DNA from: an uncultured Porphyromonadaceae bacterium
GTDB taxonomy: Bacteria > Bacteroidota > Bacteroidia > Bacteroidales > Muribaculaceae
Direction: 5' to 3'
NCBI GenBank assembly: GCA_945873625.1
Contig: CAMCDS010000007.1
Coordinates: forward strand, 1 to 64,000
DNA length: 64,000 bases
The translations under genes were made by a program, and so were the position numbers. Shown here in pieces: positions 36,255 to 45,826 of the stretch (its first letter is position 1; every line of letters starts with the position of its first letter). The notes beneath the pieces are model-generated. The model did no database searches. It was not told the DNA's origin and worked only from the letters and a program-made list of their open reading frames with translations.

Positions 36255-39200
36255 ATGAAAGCTTTGTTTAAGAAACTCATATATATACTGACCATAGCGG
36301 CCCTCGTGATCGGCGCCGCCGACATGGCGGCTTCGGCGGCTCCCCGCAAGGGGAAGGCGTCGACGTCGCAGACATCAAAGAGCAAGAAAAAGAAAAGCAG
36401 CAAGAAATCGTCCACTTCGAAGAAAAAGAAGAAGAGGAAAAAAAACTCTTCCCGCTCGAAGTCGAAGAAGAAGCGCACCTCGCGCAACCGCAAGTCGACC
36501 AAGAAGCGCACGGCCGCTCGCCGCTATTCCCGTCCCGCTCCTCCGCCCGACCCCGTGCTCTCCGACTCGCTGACCCTGGCGGTCGACGCCGCTATCAAAG
36601 AGTGGATTCCGGCCCGACTCAATCCCGGAGGCCTGCGCGTCAACAGCGTGAAGCTCGACTCCGCGCAGCGCTCCACCAAGGTGAGCCTCAACGAGAACTA
36701 TACGTACCTCCCCGTAACCAACGAGTTCATCAAGGATCTTCAGAAAGAGGTGAAGGCCCATCTGCCTCACCCCTTCGACACCTATCCGGTGTACCTCTCC
36801 GTCGGACGCCATTCGATGGCCTACTATATCACCAAGGTCGACAAACTGCCGGAGCAATACCGCGGCGGCACGCAGTTCGTGGTAGAAAGCGAGCCCTGTG
36901 TACACGCCCGCAAGGGTATGGAGGGCGACATCGTCGGCCTCTGGTCGAGCCACGGACGTTACTTCAAGGGGGGCGCGTGGCAATGGCAGCGCCCGCTCCT
37001 CTTCGAGACCGTTGAGGACTTATATACGATGGGCTACATACTCCCTTTCACAGTGCCGATGCTCGAAAACGCCGGAGCCTACGTGATGCTGCCGCGCGAA
37101 CGCGACACCAATGTCCACGAGGTAATCGTCGACAACGACACCAACCCCGACGGACAGATTTACTCGCAGCCTTACTATAAGGAACAGACCGGCACACAGG
37201 CCTGGCGTACAGGCGATGAAGACGGCTTCATCTACGACCTGCCCGACTTCCGCGACACGGAAAACCCGTTTGAGAACGGCACCTATCGCGAGACCACCAC
37301 TGTGAAGGGCGGCAAGCCTTCGGTGGCCGCATGGTATGCCGACATTCCCGAAGACGGAGAATATGCCGTGTATGTCAGCTATAAGTCGCTCCCCAACTCC
37401 ACCTCCGACGCACGCTATACGGTCAACTATTCGGGGGGCAGCAAGGAATTCAAGGTCAACCAGAAGATGGGCGGCGGCACGTGGATATATCTCGGCACGT
37501 TCCCCCTCGAGGCCGGCTACAGCGACACCGAGCCGGTGGTTACGCTCACCAACCTGAGCTCTGCCGAAGGGAAGACCCTCACGGCCGACGCCGTGAAGAT
37601 AGGTGGCGGCATGGGTAATATCGCACGCTCGTCGAACCGCAGCGACATCTATTACGACCCCTCGACCCCCGACAACTCCACGGCTTCGGAAAGCAGCGAG
37701 GACGATGAAGAAGAGGGCGACGAAGAAGAAGAGACCGACGACGAGGCCCCGACTCCCGACGAGGAAGGCGAGGGCGACGTCGACTCAGAGCCGGCCGACA
37801 CGTCGGTTCCGGCCGAGCCGCTGTCGGCCACCATGGCGGCGCAGTCGAAGGGTCGCGCCCCGGTGTTCCGCACCTCGGGAATGCCCCGCTATGTGGAGGG
37901 CGCACGCTACTGGCTCCACTGGGCCGGAGCTCCCGAAAGCGTCTACTCACCCTATCACGGGTCGAACGACTATAAGGACGACTATACCTCGCGCGGCAAC
38001 TGGATCAACTGGCTGGCCGGAGGGTCGCGTGTGATTCCCGACGGCGAAGGCCTCGGCATCCCGGTCGACGTATGCATGGCTCTCCATTCCGACGCCGGCA
38101 AGCGTTCCGACGACAGCTTTGTCGGAACCCTCGGCATCTATTTCTCAAACGGAGGCGACTCTTACGAAGACGGAACCCCGCGCATCAACTCGCGTATGCT
38201 CACCGACATGCTCATGCGTCAGATCACGGGCGACATACGCAAGACCTACGAGCCCAACTGGACGCGCCGCTCGATGTGGGACAAATCTTACGTCGAGGCC
38301 CGCGTGCCCGAGGTGCCCACGTCGCTCATCGAGCTCATGAGCCATCAGAACTTCGCCGACATGAAGTATGGCCTCGACCCCGGATTCCGCTTCTGGGTTG
38401 GCCGCGCCATCTACAAGGCTCTCGGACGCTTCATGGCCGAGCGCAAGAATCGCGAGTTTGTGGTGCAGCCCCTGCCGGTGAAAGACTTTTCAATCAAGCG
38501 CACCCGCAAGAACCATTACCGTCTGAGCTGGGAGCCGACAGAAGACCCCGTGGAGCCGACCGCCACTCCGAAGAAATACATCGTGCTCGAGCGCAGCGGC
38601 GACGAGCTCGGCTTCCATAAGATAGGGGAGACCCACTCCACCCATTTCGACGTGAAGACGGCCGACAACGAAATCCACAGCTTCCGCATCGTGGCAGCCA
38701 ACGACGGCGGACTCGCCTTCCCTTCCGAGACGCTGGCCATGCGTGAGGCCGAAAACGACTCGGAGCCGGTGCTCATCGTCAACGGATTCACCCGCGTGAG
38801 CGGTCCGGAGAGCTTCTCCGAGGGCGGCTCTGCCGGATTCCGCTCGGAAGACGACTTCGGCGTGCCCTACCTCCGCGACATATCCTTTGCCGGACATCAG
38901 ACCGAGTTCCGCCGCTGTGCAGGCGAGTCGTTCGGTCGCAGCTCGCAGAACTATGCCACGAAAGTGATAGCCGGCAACACGTTCGACTATCCCTATCTGC
39001 ACGGCGAATCATTTGCCCGCGCAGGCTACGGCTTCGTGAGCTCGTCGGCCTCGGCCGTCGAGAAAGGCGACGTGAAGCTCCACGACTATAAGACCGTCGA
39101 CCTCATCCTCGGCAAGCAGAAGCGCACCACCGTCGGCAACGGCAAGAGCGGCACCCGCTACGAAGCCTTCCCCGTCGAGCTTCAGAAGAAGCTGCGTGCG

Positions 39201-39626
39201 TTTGCCCAGAAAGGGGGCGACATCATGGTAAGCGGACAGTATCTCGTGTCTGACGCCTCGCGCACCGGCGAGGGCGCCGACTTCCTCAACGACGTGCTCG
39301 GAGTGGAGGCCGACTCAATCCGCGGACGCAACCGCTCAGGCTCGGCCACTCTTTCAATCGCCGACGGCGACACGCGGCGCATCGACTATTCCAACACGCT
39401 CAACGAAAAGAATTACATAGTGGAGGCTCCCGACGCGTTGCTCTCCACCGACCGCAACGGCCGCACCGTGCTCACCCTCTCCGACACGGGAGCCGCCGCC
39501 GGACTGCTCACCCGCAAGGGGAAGAGCCGCAAGGCAGTCTTCTCCCTACCTCTCGAAGCCATCCCTGACGCGTCCGTGCGCGACCGGATAGTGAAAGGAG
39601 CGATGGATTATTTCAACGAAAGATGA
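36255..39626 (+). CDS. Golvesin-domain N-acetylmuramoyl-L-alanine amidase-like secreted protein
   Basis: A 1123-residue protein. After a signal peptide (ending near residue 28) comes an extreme Lys/Ser-rich stretch (about 31-90). A golvesin-like carbohydrate-binding domain spans roughly 335-455 (VAAWYADIPEDGEYAVYVSY, GGGTWIYLG). A strongly acidic linker (about 478-520) splits off the amidase part, where VDVCMALHSDAGKRSDDSFVG (His near 611) supplies a zinc-ligand histidine and MLMRQITGDI follows. A fibronectin-III-like region (KDFSIKRTRKNHYRLSWEP) and a C-terminal domain of unknown type end it. The family is often mis-named xanthan lyase. The context with SpoIID/LytB and an AmpG-like transporter supports peptidoglycan as target. 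Confidence 0.8.
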   Translation: MKALFKKLIYILTIAALVIGAADMAASAAPRKGKASTSQTSKSKKKKSSKKSSTSKKKKKRKKNSSRSKSKKKRTSRNRKSTKKRTAARRYSRPAPPPDPVLSDSLTLAVDAAIKEWIPARLNPGGLRVNSVKLDSAQRSTKVSLNENYTYLPVTNEFIKDLQKEVKAHLPHPFDTYPVYLSVGRHSMAYYITKVDKLPEQYRGGTQFVVESEPCVHARKGMEGDIVGLWSSHGRYFKGGAWQWQRPLLFETVEDLYTMGYILPFTVPMLENAGAYVMLPRERDTNVHEVIVDNDTNPDGQIYSQPYYKEQTGTQAWRTGDEDGFIYDLPDFRDTENPFENGTYRETTTVKGGKPSVAAWYADIPEDGEYAVYVSYKSLPNSTSDARYTVNYSGGSKEFKVNQKMGGGTWIYLGTFPLEAGYSDTEPVVTLTNLSSAEGKTLTADAVKIGGGMGNIARSSNRSDIYYDPSTPDNSTASESSEDDEEEGDEEEETDDEAPTPDEEGEGDVDSEPADTSVPAEPLSATMAAQSKGRAPVFRTSGMPRYVEGARYWLHWAGAPESVYSPYHGSNDYKDDYTSRGNWINWLAGGSRVIPDGEGLGIPVDVCMALHSDAGKRSDDSFVGTLGIYFSNGGDSYEDGTPRINSRMLTDMLMRQITGDIRKTYEPNWTRRSMWDKSYVEARVPEVPTSLIELMSHQNFADMKYGLDPGFRFWVGRAIYKALGRFMAERKNREFVVQPLPVKDFSIKRTRKNHYRLSWEPTEDPVEPTATPKKYIVLERSGDELGFHKIGETHSTHFDVKTADNEIHSFRIVAANDGGLAFPSETLAMREAENDSEPVLIVNGFTRVSGPESFSEGGSAGFRSEDDFGVPYLRDISFAGHQTEFRRCAGESFGRSSQNYATKVIAGNTFDYPYLHGESFARAGYGFVSSSASAVEKGDVKLHDYKTVDLILGKQKRTTVGNGKSGTRYEAFPVELQKKLRAFAQKGGDIMVSGQYLVSDASRTGEGADFLNDVLGVEADSIRGRNRSGSATLSIADGDTRRIDYSNTLNEKNYIVEAPDALLSTDRNGRTVLTLSDTGAAAGLLTRKGKSRKAVFSLPLEAIPDASVRDRIVKGAMDYFNER

Positions 39627-39694
39627 CCCGTCGGCTCCTATTCCCGCCCCCTCCCCGATTCCCCTTATCCCCAACATCTAACCCCCATCCCTGA

Positions 39695-41089
39695 ATGGAA
39701 ACAGTAAGATTCACCAACGTGCGTCAGCTTTGCGAAGACGTCTGCCGCAACGAGCTGGAGCAGTATGTGCTCCTGCGCCTCGACGACCGCGAGATAGTGC
39801 CCGACGAGTATTGCTTCCACCGCCTGATGGAGACAGCGTCGGAAGTCGACGCCACGCTCACCTACTGCAACTACCGCGAGCGTCTGGCCGACGGATCGCT
39901 CGTCGACCATCCTGTCTGCGACTACCAGTACGGCTCGCTCCGCGACGACTTCGATTTCGGTCCGCTCGTGCTCATCAACGTGGCCGACATACTCTCCGCC
40001 TCCGAAGACTTCGACGACTCGATTTCGGCCATGGCCGACGGCGGCTGGTACGCCCTGCGCCTGCGCCTCTCGTCGACCGGCATCTTCATGAACGTGCCCG
40101 AATACCTCTACATAGCCGAGCGCGTCGACCACCGCAAGAGCGGCGAGAAGCAGCACGACTATGTCAACCCCGCCTGCCGGCAGTATCAGATTGACATGGA
40201 GGAGGCCCTGCTCGAACACCTCTACGAAATCAACGCTCTGGTGAAAAAGGAGAAGATAACGGTGGACGATCAGTTTGACCGGCACGACAGTTTTCCGCGC
40301 GAGGCCACGGTGGTGATTCCCGTGCGCAACCGCGTGAAGACCGTTGGCGACGCCGTGCGTTCGGCCCTCTCGCAGAAGACGACGTTCGACTACAACGTGA
40401 TTGTGGTCGACAACGGCTCTACCGACGGCACGCGCGAACTGCTGCGCGACATCCCCGACCCGAAGCTGCGCGTCATCGAACTGACCGGCAGCGAAGGGCT
40501 GGGCATCGGAGGATGCTGGAACCGGGCCATTCTCCATCCGACATGCGGACGCTTTGCCGTGCAGCTCGACTCCGACGACGTCTATGCCGACGAAAACACG
40601 CTCCAGACCATCGTCGACACTTTCCGCAAGACGGGAGCGGCCATGGTGGTCGGAAGCTATATCATGACCGACTTCGGGATGCGCCCCATACCCCCGGGCC
40701 TCATCGACCATCGCGAATGGACAGACGAGGACGGCCCCGACAACGCCCTGCGCGTAAACGGATTCGGCGCGCCGAGAGCCTTCTACACTCCCGTGGTGCG
40801 CAAGTTCCTCTTCCCCAACGTGAGCTATGGCGAGGACTACGCGATGTGCCTCCGCATAAGCCGTCAGTACAGGGTAGCCCGCATCTACGAGCCTCTCTAC
40901 TTCTGCCGCCGCTGGGAAGGAAACTCCGACGCCGAGCTCTCGATAGCGCAGGTGAACGCCCACAACACCTACAAGGACTTCCTGCGCTCGATGGAGCTGT
41001 ACGCCCGCATCCGCGACAACATGCCGGAGATAAGCCCCATAAGCGGTGAGATAAATCCTGATTCCGATTCCGAAGACCAACCTTTCTGA
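39695..41089 (+). CDS. Glycosyltransferase family 2 with a degenerate second GT-A half
   Basis: A 464-residue cytoplasmic enzyme. Residues about 203-430 form an intact GT-A domain: [31 protein letters not shown], metal-binding DSDD (292-295) and a [11 protein letters not shown] acidic motif. Residues about 20-150 look like a truncated second GT-A half ([14 protein letters not shown] ... [15 protein letters not shown]), which keeps the fold pattern but not the donor-binding start. No signal peptide or transmembrane segment is present. Its TGA overlaps the next ATG (TGATG). The acceptor is unknown. Confidence 0.82.
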   Translation: METVRFTNVRQLCEDVCRNELEQYVLLRLDDREIVPDEYCFHRLMETASEVDATLTYCNYRERLADGSLVDHPVCDYQYGSLRDDFDFGPLVLINVADILSASEDFDDSISAMADGGWYALRLRLSSTGIFMNVPEYLYIAERVDHRKSGEKQHDYVNPACRQYQIDMEEALLEHLYEINALVKKEKITVDDQFDRHDSFPREATVVIPVRNRVKTVGDAVRSALSQKTTFDYNVIVVDNGSTDGTRELLRDIPDPKLRVIELTGSEGLGIGGCWNRAILHPTCGRFAVQLDSDDVYADENTLQTIVDTFRKTGAAMVVGSYIMTDFGMRPIPPGLIDHREWTDEDGPDNALRVNGFGAPRAFYTPVVRKFLFPNVSYGEDYAMCLRISRQYRVARIYEPLYFCRRWEGNSDAELSIAQVNAHNTYKDFLRSMELYARIRDNMPEISPISGEINPDSDSEDQPF

Positions 41090-42039
41090 TGACACTCAAC
41101 CTCGAACAGATCAACGACTTCTACGACGCCCAGTTTCGCGAATGGACGGAACTGAAACCCCGCTACGACGCGCTCATGCAGGCCGAGCGGCGCAACGTCG
41201 GCGTCGGCGACATGACAGTCGCCCTGCAGTTCAACCCCGCGAGGATAAAGTCGACAGGCGCCGCCGTCGATACCTCGTCGCTGGCCCGCCGCCCGTGTTT
41301 CCTCTGCAAGGCCAACCGCCCCAGGGAGCAGCGTTCGCTCGGCATTCTCGACAGCTGGCACTGGCTCATAAACCCATATCCCATTTTCCCGGTGCACTTC
41401 ACCATTGCCAGCAAGGCTCACGAGCCGCAGGAGGAGATTCCGCTCGACATGGTGGCCGCCGCCGAGGCAGCCCCTGAGCTGGCTTTCTTCTACAACGGAG
41501 CGCGCGCCGGAGCATCCGCCCCCGACCATCTCCATTTTCAGGCTACGCTGAAAGAGGAACTGCCGCTCATCGCAATCGCCGAAAAGTATCATCAGGGCGG
41601 CAGATCGTCGGCGATGGATTCCACCGACTTTCCGGTTGACCTGCCGCTCTGCTTCCGGAGCATAACTGTGGTGCCCGACGCGGAGGGGATGCAACTTCTG
41701 AGCCTGCTCCCCACCATGTATGGTTTCGACGCCGTAACCGGCGCGCCCGACCCGGGAATGGTGAACGTCATAGTCTGGATCGACGACAGCCGCACGCTCC
41801 GCGCTATCGTCATCCCGCGCAAACGCCACCGTCCGGCGTGCTACACCTCGGCCGCCGACGGCGAGGGATGCATGGTAAGCCCGGGAGCCGTCGACATGGC
41901 CGGTGTGCTCATCCTTCCGCGAAAGTCGGACTTCGGCACGCTCGACGCCGAGCGCATCGCCTCGATATATGCCGAGTGCGGACTGACAAAGGAGGAATTC
42001 AAGGTGTGGAAGCCGCTCGACGGCATTATGGGGCGCTGA
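41089..42039 (+). CDS. DUF4922 protein, HIT-like phosphorylase/transferase
   Basis: A 316-residue protein of the DUF4922 family. HLHFQ (His147, His149, Gln151) is a HIT-type nucleotide-transfer motif like that of GDP-L-galactose phosphorylase, and RRPCFLCKANRP (Cys70, Cys73) resembles a metal site. The reaction is probably on a nucleotide sugar; this is inference from the motif. It is translationally coupled to the glycosyltransferase before it, and the SpoIID gene begins 2 bp after its stop. Confidence 0.8.
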   Translation: MTLNLEQINDFYDAQFREWTELKPRYDALMQAERRNVGVGDMTVALQFNPARIKSTGAAVDTSSLARRPCFLCKANRPREQRSLGILDSWHWLINPYPIFPVHFTIASKAHEPQEEIPLDMVAAAEAAPELAFFYNGARAGASAPDHLHFQATLKEELPLIAIAEKYHQGGRSSAMDSTDFPVDLPLCFRSITVVPDAEGMQLLSLLPTMYGFDAVTGAPDPGMVNVIVWIDDSRTLRAIVIPRKRHRPACYTSAADGEGCMVSPGAVDMAGVLILPRKSDFGTLDAERIASIYAECGLTKEEFKVWKPLDGIMGR

Positions 42040-42041
42040 CC

Positions 42042-43145
42042 GTGCTGATACGGATAGGAATATACACCGACGGAGAGCCCCGCGTCAGTCGCGGAGCGGC
42101 CGAAGGGGAGTGGCGCGTGGACAATGCCGTGCGCGGCGTCGGTTTCCACTGGCGCGAGGTATACCGGATGCTTCTCTCCGGTGTCAGCTCGGTGGAGGTG
42201 CTTCCTCCCCGTGAGGGAGAGCCTTCGCTGGTGGCGTCAATCGACCTCGAGCGCTATCTCGAAAGCGTCGTGTCGAGCGAGATGAGCCCCGAGGCTCCGG
42301 AAGAGTTCATCAAGGCCCACGCCATCATCTCGCGCTCGTGGGCGGTGAGGATGATTACGTGCCCTCCGTCTGCCGGCCGGCTCACCGAGACCGAAGGCGA
42401 CGACATGACCATAATCTACGACACGGCCGCCCACCGGGGATTCCACCTCTGCAACGACGACCACTGCCAGCGTTTTCAGGGGATGGAGAGGGTCGGCGCC
42501 AAAGCGCGCAAGGCTGTGGCCGACACGGCCGGGACGGTGCTTGCCGACCGCGACGGAAATGTGGCCGACGCACGCTATTCGAAATGCTGCGGCGGGATGA
42601 CCGAGCTATTCTCTACCTGCTGGCAAGACCGCGACTACCACTATCTTCAGCCCGTGGCCGACCCCTGGTGCGACCTTTCGGGCCTCGGACCCGAGGAGCG
42701 CGACAGGATACTCGCGTCGGCGCTGCGCGACTTCGACCGCAGCGCCACCCCCGACTTCTACCGCTGGGAACGCACCGTAGACGCGGCCGGAGTGTCGGAA
42801 CGCCTCCGTGCCCTGACCGGCATTGACATTGGTGAGGCGAAGGGACTCGAAGCTGTACGCCGAGGCCCGTCGGGACGCGTCTCGCGCCTTCGTGTGGATG
42901 GCTCGCGCCGAAGCGTAACCCTCGGCAAGGAGCTGGCCATACGCCGCCTGCTCGCCGCCGACTGCCTTCTCTCATCGGCGTTCACCGTGAGCGACGCGCC
43001 CGGCGGATTCCGCCTCGCCGGAAAGGGGTGGGGCCACGGAGCGGGACTCTGCCAGATAGGCGCGGCTGCCATGGCCGCCGCCGGACACACGGCCGAAGAG
43101 ATACTCGCCTTCTATTATCCCGGTACCAAAACCGTTACAATCTGA
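42042..43145 (+). CDS. SpoIID/LytB-domain protein
   Basis: A 367-residue protein. The SpoIID/LytB core is seen in LERYLESVVSSEMSPEAPEEF, KAHAIISRSWAVRM, RYSKCCGGMTELFSTCW and the C-terminal GKGWGHGAGLCQIGA. Family members are lytic transglycosylases or amidase activators acting on peptidoglycan. A GTG start at 42042 is chosen because it directly follows the DUF4922 stop (TGACCGTG) and begins the conserved VLIRIGIYTDGEP; the longer frame upstream is DUF4922 read out of frame. No signal peptide is visible, which is odd for a wall enzyme. Confidence 0.82.
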   Translation: MLIRIGIYTDGEPRVSRGAAEGEWRVDNAVRGVGFHWREVYRMLLSGVSSVEVLPPREGEPSLVASIDLERYLESVVSSEMSPEAPEEFIKAHAIISRSWAVRMITCPPSAGRLTETEGDDMTIIYDTAAHRGFHLCNDDHCQRFQGMERVGAKARKAVADTAGTVLADRDGNVADARYSKCCGGMTELFSTCWQDRDYHYLQPVADPWCDLSGLGPEERDRILASALRDFDRSATPDFYRWERTVDAAGVSERLRALTGIDIGEAKGLEAVRRGPSGRVSRLRVDGSRRSVTLGKELAIRRLLAADCLLSSAFTVSDAPGGFRLAGKGWGHGAGLCQIGAAAMAAAGHTAEEILAFYYPGTKTVTI

Positions 43146-43149
43146 CCGA

Positions 43150-44532
43150 ATGAGCAAACAATCACCCTGGACCTGGATTCCGACCCTCTACGTGGCCGAA
43201 GGTCTCCCATATTTCGCCGTCAACACCCTCACGGTGCTCATGTACGTGAACCTCGGCGTATCCCTTTCTGAAATGGCCTTCTTCACCGGATGGCTCTATC
43301 TCCCGTGGGTGATAAAGCCCTTCTGGAGTCCGTTTGTCGACCTCATCCGCACCAAACGGTGGTGGATAATCGCGATGCAGGCCATGCTCGCCCTTACCAT
43401 GGCGGCCGTCGGCTTCCTGCTCCCGACGTCGTTTTTCTTCTCGGCCACGCTCGTATGCTTCTGGCTGATGGCCTTCTGCTCGGCCACCAACGACATCGCC
43501 TCCGACGGATACTACATGCTTGAGCTTCAGCCCCACGAACAGGCCGCCTTCGTCGGCATCCGCTCCACGTTCTACCGCATTGCGAGCGTGATAGGCCAGG
43601 GGGGACTTGTGATGCTCGCCGGAGTGCTTGAGGCAGGCATGGGCTCGGTGCCGGCCGCATGGTCTACGGTGTTCATAATCCTCTCGCTCTTCTTCCTCAG
43701 CATCACGCTCTATCACGTCCGCTTCCTCCCCCACGCGCCCCTCGACCGCCCGCGCGCCGATCTGCGGGCCTCGGACATAATGCGCGACTTCGGCCATACG
43801 TTCGTAACCTTCTTCCGCAAGCCTCACGTCGTTTCGGCCCTTGCCTTCATGCTCCTCTACCGCCTCCCCGAAGCGATGTGCATCAAGCTCGTGCAGCCCT
43901 TCCTCGTAGCCTCGCGCGAGTCGGGCGGACTCGGGCTCACCACGGCGCAGGTCGGTTTCGTCAACGGCACGGTAGGCGTTGTGGCCCTTCTTGCCGGCGG
44001 CATCCTCGGCGGCCTCGCCATAGCCCGCAACGGACTTAAACGCTGGCTCTGGCCCATGGCTCTCGCCCTCACCCTCCCCTGCGCCTTCTATTGTCTGCTG
44101 GCCATGACGCAGCCCGAAGATTTCGCATGGATATGCACGGCCGTCGGCATCGAGCAGTTCGGCTACGGATTCGGATTCACCTCTTTCATGCTCTATCTCA
44201 TCTACTTCGCACGCGGCGAGTCGGCCACCTCCCACTATGCCTTCTGCACAGCCTTCATGGCCCTCGGGATGATGCTCCCCGGCATGGCCGCCGGATGGAT
44301 CCACGAGCAGCTGTCCGCGTTCAGCCTCTTCGGCCTCGACGGCCCCCAGGGCTACGTCAACTTCTTCTGGTGGGTGATGGTATGCTGCCTTGCCACCTTT
44401 GCCGTAACCCTCACCGTGAAGGTCGATCCCGCCTTCGGCCGCAAAAACGCCCCCGTCGGGATGGGTAGGGACGCCCCCGTCGGGATGGGTAGGGACGCGA
44501 TTAATCGCGTCCACAGCGACAAAAATGAATGA
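43150..44532 (+). CDS. AmpG-like MFS transporter with repeat-derived C-terminus
   Basis: A 460-residue 12-helix major-facilitator protein. The start WIPTLYVAEGLPYFAVNTLTV and FCSATNDIASDGYYMLEL match AmpG-type muropeptide permeases. It ends the putative cell-wall operon, 4 bp after the SpoIID gene. The last 25 or so residues (APVGMGRD twice, then AINRVHSDKNE) are encoded by a 24-bp tandem repeat and a REP-like palindrome, so the ancestral stop was probably just after PAFGRK. Import of wall fragments is inference from similarity and context. Confidence 0.85.
   Translation: MSKQSPWTWIPTLYVAEGLPYFAVNTLTVLMYVNLGVSLSEMAFFTGWLYLPWVIKPFWSPFVDLIRTKRWWIIAMQAMLALTMAAVGFLLPTSFFFSATLVCFWLMAFCSATNDIASDGYYMLELQPHEQAAFVGIRSTFYRIASVIGQGGLVMLAGVLEAGMGSVPAAWSTVFIILSLFFLSITLYHVRFLPHAPLDRPRADLRASDIMRDFGHTFVTFFRKPHVVSALAFMLLYRLPEAMCIKLVQPFLVASRESGGLGLTTAQVGFVNGTVGVVALLAGGILGGLAIARNGLKRWLWPMALALTLPCAFYCLLAMTQPEDFAWICTAVGIEQFGYGFGFTSFMLYLIYFARGESATSHYAFCTAFMALGMMLPGMAAGWIHEQLSAFSLFGLDGPQGYVNFFWWVMVCCLATFAVTLTVKVDPAFGRKNAPVGMGRDAPVGMGRDAINRVHSDKNE
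44447..44494 (+). repeat. Two tandem 24-bp units inside the MFS 3' end
   Basis: ACGCCCCCGTCGGGATGGGT plus AGGG occurs twice head to tail (44447-44470, 44471-44494) and runs into the REP-like palindrome at 44493. Each unit encodes 8 residues of the MFS tail. Confidence 0.9.
44493..44512. repeat. REP-like palindrome, copy 2
   Basis: GGACGCGATTAATCGCGTCC, identical to 31338-31357; the right flank ACAGCGACAAAAATGAATGA is the reverse complement of the flank of copy 1. It encodes the last residues of the MFS protein. Confidence 0.9.
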
Positions 44533-44556
44533 ATTTGACGCAGGCATCGACGCGGC

Positions 44557-44576
44557 GGACGCGATTAATCGCGACC
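44557..44576. repeat. REP-like palindrome, copy 3 (imperfect)
   Basis: GGACGCGATTAATCGCGACC differs by one base from copies 1 and 2. It lies between the convergent MFS and symporter genes, 45 bp after copy 2's end. Confidence 0.85.
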
Positions 44577-44612
44577 CTACGGCGGCACCGCAGGGTCGCG
44601 GTCGCGGCGACG

Positions 44613-45794
44613 TCAGGCGGCCTCGCGGAGGCGTTTGCGTCCGAATATCCAGTCGACGATGAGGGCGATGAAGCCGTCGCCTGTTACGTTGCAGGCGGTG
44701 CCGAACGAGTCCATCGCAATGTAGAGGGCTATCATCAGCGCCTGGTCGGTTTCGGAGAATCCAAGCATCGAGGCCATGATGCCGAGCGAGGCCATGATGG
44801 CGCCGCCGGGCACGCCGGGAGCGGCGATGATAGAGATGCCTATCATGCAGATGAAGCCGGCAAACATCCCGAAGTCATAGGGCATGCCCTGCATTAGCAT
44901 CAGGGCGATGGAGCAGCACACGATTTTCATCGTGCTTCCCGACATGTGGATGGTGGCGCAGAGAGGCACCACGAATCCTGCCACGTCTTCGCTCACGCCC
45001 ATCTTCTCGGTCTGGCGCAGCGTAACGGGAATGGTGGCTGCCGACGACTGAGTGCCCAGAGCCGTGAAGTAGGCCGGGAGCATGGTTGCAAGGAGCTTAA
45101 AGGGATTCTTGCGCACGAAGAGGGCGGCGATGCAGTATTGGGCCACGAGAAGGAACACGTGGAGGGCGAAGATCACGAGTATGATTTTGGCGAAGGCGCC
45201 GAGCACGGTGGCCACCTGCCCGGAGTAGGTCATGTTGAGGAAGATGCCGAATATGTAGATGGGGAGCAGCGGGATTATGACGCCGCGGATAGCCATCTCC
45301 ACCACCTCACGGAACTCTGAGAAAAACGATTTCAAAGTGCCCCCCTTGATTGAAGCTATGCAGATGCCGAGCAGGAATGCCAGCACGAGGGCGGTCATCA
45401 CGGTCATCAGCGGCGGAATCTCGATGTTGAAGAAGGGCATCAGGTCGGAGCCGCCGGGCAGCTCCTCCGACAACGGACGCTGAGTAATCAGTTTGGGAAA
45501 GATGGTGTCGCCTACGGCAAAGCTGAGGAAACCCGAGCAGATGGTGGCCAGATATGCTATGGCGGCCGTGGTCAAGAGCATCTTTCCGGCGTTGCGGCCG
45601 ATGTCGGCGATGGCCGGAGCTACGAAACCGAGTATGATGAGCGGGATGAGAAAGCCGAGAAACTGGCTGAATATGGCATTGAACGTGGCGAAGAGTCGGC
45701 CGAGCCATTCGGGAAAGAAGTAGCCGCAGCCGATGCCAAGCGCGATAGCAATCAGAATACGGACAAGAAGGTTTACTTTGAATATTCTTTTCAT
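44613..45794 (-). CDS. Dicarboxylate/amino acid:cation symporter (DAACS family)
   Basis: A 393-residue inner-membrane carrier. It has the serine-rich re-entrant loop (GTQSSAATIPVTLRQTEKMG), the conserved TM7 motif in the form HMSGSTMKI (NMDGT-like), the APGVPGGAIMASLGI loop and the C-terminal DSFGTACNVTGDGFIALIVDWI segment with the substrate-binding Asn and Asp. It takes up glutamate, aspartate, serine or C4-dicarboxylates with Na+ or H+; the SstT-like features cannot settle which. An inverted-repeat element lies 32 bp upstream of its start. Confidence 0.92.
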   Translation of the reverse strand: MKRIFKVNLLVRILIAIALGIGCGYFFPEWLGRLFATFNAIFSQFLGFLIPLIILGFVAPAIADIGRNAGKMLLTTAAIAYLATICSGFLSFAVGDTIFPKLITQRPLSEELPGGSDLMPFFNIEIPPLMTVMTALVLAFLLGICIASIKGGTLKSFFSEFREVVEMAIRGVIIPLLPIYIFGIFLNMTYSGQVATVLGAFAKIILVIFALHVFLLVAQYCIAALFVRKNPFKLLATMLPAYFTALGTQSSAATIPVTLRQTEKMGVSEDVAGFVVPLCATIHMSGSTMKIVCCSIALMLMQGMPYDFGMFAGFICMIGISIIAAPGVPGGAIMASLGIMASMLGFSETDQALMIALYIAMDSFGTACNVTGDGFIALIVDWIFGRKRLREAA

Positions 45795-45826
45795 CGTTAT
45801 ATTGGGTTATCTACTTATAAGTAAGT

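Noticed and set aside
37690-37815. Acidic linker region considered as a pseudogene junction in the golvesin protein
   Set aside because: The frame stays open and domains on both sides are intact; it is low-complexity coding sequence.
44447-44512. Repeat cluster at the MFS 3' end considered as a CRISPR array
   Set aside because: Two contiguous 24-bp units with no spacers, plus a palindrome; no CRISPR array or cas gene was seen in the window.
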